This document shows, one piece after another, positions 57,527 to 64,000 of a DNA stretch of 64,000 nt (position 1 is the stretch's first letter; each line of letters begins with the position of its first letter). The notes below the pieces were generated by a model. It worked only from the letters and a program-made list of their open reading frames with translations. It searched no databases and had not been told where the DNA came from. The stretch is from Lineus longissimus (lineage: Eukaryota; Nemertea; Pilidiophora; Heteronemertea; Lineidae), in NCBI RefSeq assembly GCF_910592395.1, contig NC_088310.1, positions 10,177,501 through 10,241,500 on the forward strand, read 5' to 3'. The position numbers and the translations under genes are program-made.

Positions 57527-57655
57527 TTGCAAAGTTATATCCCCGGTTCTCCATTCGGATTTGACCTCTGCAAGAACCTTTAATACGTCCTCAACGTCAT
57601 AATCGACATCAATCTTCAAGTCTAGGTCCAGGATACCATCACACGCAGCTTCCAT
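57527..57655 (-). CDS. ETNK: ethanolamine kinase-like protein, exon 1
   Basis: The ATG at 57655-57653 opens 43 codons: MEAACDGILDLDLKIDVDYD, then VEDVLKVLAEVKSEWRTGDI and TLQ. The donor TTGCAA|GTATAA is in phase 0, matching exon 2. The pattern (L..LV..L.P.W....V..) before GGxxN is the usual N-terminus of choline/ethanolamine kinases, though short. No signal peptide, consistent with a cytosolic enzyme. The linkage to exon 2 across 8.2 kb rests on phase, strand and family order. Confidence 0.65.
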
Positions 57656-57659
57656 TGTA

Positions 57660-58078
57660 TGTTGGCAATGTTTATTTCAATAGCTAGTGTTACATGTGTA
57701 TGTGTGCTCTTGTGGGTGTCATGCACATTATCTGCGTAGTCCAGAAATGGTGTCGATATTGTCTTTTTATAAAGCATGTTAGGATGATTTAGGAAACATC
57801 TACTTACTGCCAGTTAAGTCTTTTGAATTGTAAGAACAACTTCTCAAGACAGCAAATCACATACATATACAAACTAACCTTTGGATATGTACTTTCATAT
57901 CCAGTCTGGGAAAGGTAAACTCAATTATGATATGGATTTATAACCAAGATTTTGCGGAACTCTAAACTCATTTACCGTTGTGCCTTTAAGTAATCGAGGT
58001 CATCGGTATATGCAATCAATCGATCAATTACACTTTGCATTATTATTGAGGCCTATAGGTTTGATAATTAAGATTTAT
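57660..58078. other. upstream region of the kinase gene
   Basis: The presumed promoter side of the minus-strand gene. No TATA box or other element could be named. Confidence 0.35.
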
Positions 58079-58086
58079 CAATTGAT

Positions 58087-59112
58087 AGGTTTATGCCTGT
58101 TTCGCCTATTCCTGTTTCGCCTACAACATTCCTGTTTCGCCTATTCCTGTTTCGCCTATTCCTGTTTCGCCTATTCCTGTTCCGCCTATTCCTGTTTCGC
58201 CTATTCCTGTTTGGCATATTTCCGGTTTGGCCTATTTCCTGTTTCGCCTATTCCTGTTTCGCCTACTTCCTGTTTCGCCTACTTTCCAGTACCCCTACAA
58301 TAAATCGACTCTCCCACGGGGAACCTTAGGGATGCATGTCCATTTTATGGGGAAAATGTGAGGGGACAATTGGATGATGTTAACGATGTGATGACAATTT
58401 GACTAATCAAATGCCATCAACTTTGTTAACAAACCATGCCATGACCATATTGAAAGAGTCACCTTGAAACCGGGGACAGTCCGGGACTTATTTGACCATA
58501 GGACCATACTGACACACAGTAAAAACTATAGATTAAGTAGAGTAAAGCAGTCGTTTATTTTAAAAAAACAGGAATTCATGAGTTTTTGATAAAAATACAT
58601 AATACTGTACATTCTCATAATTATTTGATCAAAATCAGCTGTAAAACCCATGTCATAATATACATGTAGGTACAGCACATATCAAGTCAAACAAGGTTGA
58701 AAATACATATCATGATATATGATTTCACGTGCAGCTTATGACGACATCGTCATTCATCAGACCAATTATTGTCGCACCAAAGGGCATAGTACAATGACAA
58801 ATAGAACAAAACTAAAGGATTATCATTCGAATTAGTGAATTCTTTAGGACAGTACATATCCACGTACATGTACTATCAATATGAACCACTTATAAATCTT
58901 GCTCTTCGACTATAGTAAGGGACGGTTCATATTCCTACGTCTGTGGGCGAGGTTAGCAATACATTTGAATAGGCGAAACAGGAATAGGCGAAACAGGAAT
59001 TAGGCGAAACAGGAAGTAGGCCAATCAGGAATAGGCGAATAAGGAATTAGGCGAAACAGGAATAGGCGTAACAGGAATAGGCGGAACAGGAATAGGCGAA
59101 ACAGGAATACAC
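58087..59112. mobile_element. MITE with 15-bp arrays as inverted ends, copy B
   Basis: Same structure as copy A. Left array TTCCTGTTTCGCCTA (58093-58285) and right array of its complement (58968-59107). The flanking 8-bp duplication is CAATTGAT at 58079-58086 and 59113-59120. The interior matches copy A from tacccctacaataaatcgac to aaacccatgtcata and again from agtaagggacggttcatatt; the centre differs. Confidence 0.85.
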
Positions 59113-59364
59113 CAATTGATGAGGACAAGCCATAATATTATCTGATAACAACCGCAGAAGTAGATCATTGCGTTTTGTAAACTCTTATTTCATCGCATAA
59201 TAACGTGTGACCAAAGCCTTAGGGAAATCGAGTTGATAAATTTAAGACCTATCAATTGAAAATTGAATTAATCCTATGAGATAAGATATTCCAAACAACC
59301 GAAATGCTATTTAATCGACAACAACAAAAAGTCATTATTTGTGAACCCTACACACTCTATCAGT

Positions 59365-59680
59365 GTGTTAAAGGACCATTGGCATTATTAAGGGCAATAT
59401 TACCCGGCCAGCTGTCGACTGCCCAGTCACCTCCTATGCTACATAAGTAGTTGCTTTCAACAAATTACAAAAAAGGAAAATTTCAAAATCTGACGAAATT
59501 ATCGCGCTTTTCCGACGTTGACTCCGATTCGACCCGATTTTGGTCTCCACGCAATAACTCTCACATGGAACGATGCACTAGTAAGGCGATTCCTGGAGCC
59601 ATGAACTACCCCTTGACGTCATGGTACTGATATTGATTTTTCCGACGTCGCACTGATGGGGCTTGATGACCCCGCAACCA
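59365..59680. repeat. 320-bp dispersed repeat, copy 2
   Basis: Direct match to 49505-49825. Confidence 0.75.
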
Positions 59681-59689
59681 CGGGTTATG

Positions 59690-59775
59690 CCACATTCGCC
59701 TAATCCTTTCTCGCCTAATCCACATTCGCCTAAAAAAGTCCACATTCGCCTATTCCACGTTCGCCTAATCCACAT
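59690..59775. repeat. short array of CACATTCGCCTAATC
   Basis: Five to six units of a 13-18 bp motif (ccacattcgcctaatc, ttctcgcctaatc, ccacattcgcctaaaa, ccacattcgcctattc, cacgttcgcctaatc). All share TTCGCCTA with the arrays of the two MITEs. No inverted partner is seen nearby. Confidence 0.7.
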
Positions 59776-59779
59776 ATAT

Positions 59780-61270
59780 TTCCAAATCTGTGATCAATTT
59801 AAAATTTTGCGATAAAAGCAAGATCACTGTCCACACAAACTGACCACCACATTTCTATTTGCTCATGTGTTAGCGACAATACTACGCTGCAGTAATATAT
59901 ATTGCCTAGCACAAATCGAGGAGTCAATGTAAAGTCTTTATATAGTTGGTCCGCTCTGAGGGGTCCTAATAAATCCATCTTGTTAGGTCCAACTTTTTGT
60001 TGACCCAAGGGCTTATCTGAAAACAGGTCTTGGGGCAAACCATGCTTTGTCAACAAAATACCTTTTGCTTTGTGGTTATAAATGACGATTGTCAGATTAA
60101 TTTTGTTCCATTCTTGGTTGTCGAGCAAGGGATTAGCCTCCGGTTGGCCATATAATGTGTTGGTCTTAATAAATCAGTATCAACAAAGTTAATTCTGCTT
60201 GTATTTTAAAGAAAGGATTGCACAACGAGACGCTCGTGTGGTAGCACTTACGCGTAATCCCTAGTAAGCATGGTAATCAGCGACGGCACGTGGCTCGTTG
60301 CGCATCACCTAAACACTGTGACACAAATTTAAAAACGGCCGCCCAGCAGCCGGACAAATCATCTATAGCGTGATCAACGTTTTTTTCCACAATTATGCGC
60401 ACAAAATGTCCATATTATTAGCAGGAATGGCAGGGCTCGCGAGGCATATCGCAAAAGTTATTGCCAGTCATGCCAATGGCAGATGATGATTGTAAGCTTG
60501 TAAGCAACAGTGGGATGAATATTGTTTCCACTCGTTGGAATATTATTATTTTGCAGAGTGCCGCGAATATGCCCGAAAATGAATTGTCTTTTTTAATCAT
60601 CAATAGAAATCCCTGGTGCAGATAGTGCATGTTACTTCAAAGGTAACCCTCTCAGGGTAGGATGACGGACTATTTTTCTATCAAGACGCACGATCTTCAA
60701 AATATCAGTGAGCTATTAAACGCGCAAAAAAGGGTCCGACATGTCCGAAGGAGGTGTGATGTCATAAAAATAAATGTGCGTGTTGAGGTGTTTAAAGTCT
60801 GCGCAATGCAGTTCGCGTTTACAATAATATCTGGTTGACATGCCTGAGCTGCTCAATTCCATTTGACTTTGTACAAGTTGTTGTTAACTGCCATGTTGGG
60901 AATTTCACATTTATCAGTGAGAACTGTTAGAACGGATGTGACCGGCTTCGAGTTCGAATTCGAAGACCTTTATGCATTATTACTTTAATTTAAACTAAAA
61001 TAATTCATTGCTTATACATCAAACACACACATATTGCCTGAAAGAATATATATTGACACAATCTTCTTCTTCTTATGATTTTTCAATGGATGAAAACGGC
61101 TTTTGTCTAATAAGCAAGAACCTAGTTCATACCGTTTTGAAAATAAATAAAATTAAAAGCGTTGGTTATGTGGGGGTACATTTGTTGCACGTTTTGTCAA
61201 CGTTGAAGGTTGTTGTGACAACCAATGTTACGAGGGTAACAAGCGGACATTTACTCGGGACATGCCGTTT
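59780..61270. other. gene-free stretch
   Basis: Open frames at 59799-60128 and 61008-61286 lack family motifs and splice context. Nothing is recognised. Confidence 0.4.
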
Positions 61271-61795
61271 TCGAAACTACCTGTGAGAAAAACGATAGAA
61301 AACGATACTTTTCGAGTCCTTTTGTATTCCACCGCACCTAATTGCGATAACATTCGAGTCTTTTCGATACTTTTAGACCCCTACCTGCGGTTTAAATATT
61401 ATTCCAGTTCTGCAATACGTTATAGGTGTCGCAAACCCACATTCTTATCACAACTGGAATAATTGCTCGTTCTGAATACCTCTCGAACTCTGTCGAAAAA
61501 AATCGAAAATACTTCTCAGGCAAAAGCATTAAAATTTTCGGTCATTTACGATCGTTTTCGGTAATATTCGACAGGGATTAGACCAGCAATCACGATAGAA
61601 TTAACTGTTTCGATTTTCTTCGAAACTTTCCGAGTTCTTGCCAAGCATGGCTTGCCAAGGCCGGGTCGAATTCCGTAAGATTTCCGAGAGACGGTTTAAT
61701 GACCGTGAAGCATTTCGAGTGATTTTCGAGTGATTTCGAGACCGATGCAGATTCCGAGAGTTTTCCGACAGAAAAACGAGAGTTGCTGTTCATAG
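61270..61795. repeat. TTTTCGA-rich segment
   Basis: Many TTTCGA/TCGAAA and TTCGAG words lie within about 500 bp (for example tttcgagtgattttcgagtg at 61713). They may be remnants of a degenerate simple repeat. The segment ends where the 2.2-kb segmental copy begins. Confidence 0.45.
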
Positions 61796-61797
61796 TG

Positions 61798-64000
61798 TCA
61801 TAGACAAAAACCCCCACCAAATACCTGCTTTCTACGACAAAGATAAACACCCGAAACTTCAGAACCATACAGAAGTTGTGTTTTTATTAAAAGATTAAAT
61901 AAACTGAGGAGTGCCTTTACTTGTGTACCCTGATAAATGTTAAAATGTTTATTCAACTGGAAAACTGCCTGCTTTGCTTTGCTTGTTAATGTTTGCTCTG
62001 CTTTCTTAAGGGATCCATTGCAAGAACAATAACAAGATACTTAACAGATTCAACAAGATCAACGTCCGCATCACCAACTCTGAGGGAAAGACCCTTCTTA
62101 AACCTTTTAGATCAGTGGCGTAGTGGTTAGAGCACCGGGCTCATAATCAGGAGGTCGTGGGTTCGATTCTCGGAAGGGTCACTACTGTTTCGTCTTCTTT
62201 GAGCAAGGCATTTATGACGTTTATAGAAATTAAAAGTGCCCGTCTATAGGTTTTCAAGATTCGTAGATATTTTTCGTGCGAGAATAGACATCAAAATATT
62301 GTGTACTACAGGGTGACTCAAAAAAGTATACCCTCCTTGACTCATCGATTAATCGATTATATGTTAACTACCAAATTTTAGTTTAAGTATAGTATGTCAT
62401 TAGAAAGAGCTGGAATCCTAAACATGCATTTATTCATTTTTTTCGGGTGAGTCATTATGGTTATTTGACGAAGAGTAATAGTGTCACGGTTTGGGTTTGT
62501 AGCGATAGCATCAAAATTAAGAGTCAGTGGTTGGGGTTAGCCTTAACATGAAAAGTATGGGTAATGGTTGACGTTAGCAATAGCATCAAAATCAAAGGTC
62601 ATGGTTGGGGTTAGCTATGGCATATGAGAAGGTAGGGCCAATGTTGGGGTAAGCTACAGCATGAAGAGACTGAGTTAATTGTTAGGGTCAGCAAAAGCAT
62701 CAAAAGAAAATGTCATAGTTGGTATAGCTATAGTATTATGAGAAGGAAGGGTCATGGTTGAGTTTAGCAATAGCAAGAAAAGGATGGGTAATGGTTGGGG
62801 TAAACAACGGCATCAAAATCAAAGGTCATGGTTGGAGTTAGCTCTAGCAAATCAGAAGGCAGGGTCATGGTGGGATTTAGCTATAGCACGAAATGACTGG
62901 GTAATGGTTGTCAGAAGGACTTATGGACTGTACCATCAAGATGGTTTGAGGTTCCACTCCATCGCTCCGGGGTAAGCGTCTCAGAAGGACTTACTGAGAG
63001 TCCAATGGTGGGGGGGGGGGGGCTTCCCCCAATGCACTGGCTAAAATATGTCAAAAGGACGGGGTTTGGGGGCTTCCCCATGTCAACAGTTGTGTGAGTT
63101 TACTAGAGCTTTCACTTTACATATCATTGTGATGCAAAGGTAAACCTGTCCAGTACCTTTACCCACCGGAATAATATCGAGTTGAATTGTCATCAATTGC
63201 TCCCAGCAGCAGTGTTTCACAAAATAACCTTGCATCTTTCTACTGCATGGTTAGGAATCCAATGCCCGTGCTTGTAGTGGCCGTTATACCGAGGGAAGTT
63301 CGTTTTGAAATCATACTAGTATTTGTGAATGAATTTTCATGATTATTGGTCTGCCGTTTTACATTTCTCGTTCTGAAAGGGTGAATGCGTTAGACTGGAT
63401 CTTCATTGATACGTTTCATGATGATTTTTCTTTCAAATGTTGTTAACTATGAAGCGCAGAAGCACCCAGGGTCCGAATGTTTAATGGCACAAAGGACGCG
63501 TTATCCCTAACAGTTATGTTAGGCATCATTAAGGACGTTATCTTTGCAGTTAATCCCATTAAAATCTAACGACTCCGTTAAAGTTACCCTTGTTTTGAAC
63601 ATCCCAGCCCCGGAGAACCAATATTCTTAATTCCGAGCATTACGCCGTCTCGAGCATCTCTTGTTCCTCATGTTCCAGGGTTCTGAATTTACCCGAAATA
63701 TTCCGTAGCCAAAAATCGCTCTCCCGGCAAGCGTGTACTGATGAACTGATGTTATTTGGGTATACAAATACTGGGCCTGCTGTTCAAGGCGCTGCGTTCA
63801 AGCAGCAGATATAACCGCCAGACCGTTAACCACGTAAAATAGACAACCCAATAAAAGGTTATCGTCTTAATTCAGCATACTAAATGGAGGTTGGCACATC
63901 TCTGCCTATCAATATTCGCATCAATTTGATAATTACCCAAAAAAAGTCACCGGCTTGCAGTTGTTGAATTAATGTTATGAATATATATCCCATTATTTTG
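61798..64000. repeat. 2.2-kb segmental repeat, copy 2 (runs off the window)
   Basis: Near-identical to 4530-6739 in the same orientation. It contains the LINE remnant (61798-62108, minus), a SINE head (A-box 62115, B-box 62159-62168), the GGTTGGGGTTAGC array (62480-62970) and the downstream unique-looking part. The LINE coding region below 4530 in copy 1 is absent here. Confidence 0.9.
62108..62230 (+). mobile_element. tRNA-derived SINE (copy 2)
   Basis: Same head as at 4848 with small differences (TGGTTAGAGCACCGGGCTCA), the same CAT anticodon position and the same TTGAGCAAGGCA motif. It is duplicated as part of the larger segment and not an independent insertion. Confidence 0.65.

Larger units (their letters stand above)
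45284..57655 (-). other. ETNK: gene span: ethanolamine kinase-like gene (3' end not found)
   Basis: Exons in order: 57655-57527, 49274-49000, 48893-48735, 48413-48271, 46114-46028 and 45444-45284. Phases agree at all junctions (0,2,2,1,1). They total 954 nt, 318 residues, against roughly 360-450 for complete family members, so about 50-70 C-terminal residues are missing. The enzyme family phosphorylates ethanolamine or choline with ATP, the first step of the CDP-ethanolamine/choline (Kennedy) pathway, in the cytosol. The sequence is divergent from vertebrate ETNK. Intron 1 (8.2 kb) holds an antisense LINE and a duplicated block. Confidence 0.8.

Noticed and set aside
4530-64000. The two 2.2-kb direct repeats as LTRs of a giant retroelement
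   Set aside because: They contain LINE and SINE remnants, lack TG..CA ends at the visible edge, and the 57 kb between them holds cellular genes and no gag/pol.

Overview
The window is eukaryotic animal DNA, AT-rich, with short coding exons separated by long repeat-filled introns, canonical GT..AG junctions and AATAAA polyadenylation signals. There is no operon-like packing and no bacterial gene. The gene content (an ethanolamine/choline kinase, a secreted protein joining PAN/Apple domains to a PI-PLC X domain, a GPCR remnant, a THAP remnant) and the dense load of palindromic MITEs, tRNA-derived SINEs and LINE fragments fit a marine invertebrate such as a lancelet, hemichordate or lophotrochozoan. 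I cannot fix the species from sequence alone.

Three real genes can be assembled exon by exon. (1) On the + strand (8388-10084), a two-exon gene encodes a 63-residue secreted precursor: signal peptide, acidic propiece, dibasic sites and a strongly cationic C-terminal peptide. I do not recognise it; it looks like a neuropeptide or host-defence peptide precursor. (2) On the - strand (32072 to 19635), seven exons encode signal peptide - PAN - PAN - PI-PLC X. All splice phases agree, one intron is GC-AG, and the two PAN exons are a recent symmetric (phase 1-1) exon duplication. One short exon before the last one is probably missing from my model. (3) On the - strand (57655 to 45284), six exons encode an ethanolamine-kinase-like protein. 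Its HxD histidine is replaced by tyrosine, and one intron appears to begin with AT (ATAAGT) instead of GT. The C-terminal exon or exons were not confidently found.

The rest is mobile and repetitive DNA. 1-7 kb: dispersed repeats, a triple palindrome (2374-2788), a LINE 3' fragment with a tRNA-like SINE, and copy 1 of a 2.2-kb segment whose near-identical second copy ends the window (61798-64000). 10.9-18.6 kb: a 1.3-kb element with terminal inverted repeats; a 1.1-kb-armed inverted repeat split by a nested 1.8-kb element that itself holds a 457-bp MITE; a GPCR-like remnant; another long inverted repeat. 22-25 kb: units of an interspersed repeat and an inverted copy of the nested element, both inside PI-PLC gene introns. 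30.8-32.7 kb: a mariner-type MITE and a second tRNA-like SINE. 36.6-37.6 and 58.1-59.1 kb: two copies of a MITE whose ends are arrays of a 15-bp unit. 40.5-41.05 kb: a short ORF framed by inverted CACGTG-bearing arms. 45-57 kb: ethanolamine kinase introns carrying a duplicated 1.8-kb block, a broken CR1/jockey-type LINE in antisense and a THAP-like remnant.

The three genes share no evident pathway. The secreted PI-PLC and the peptide are extracellular products; the kinase belongs to the cytosolic Kennedy pathway.
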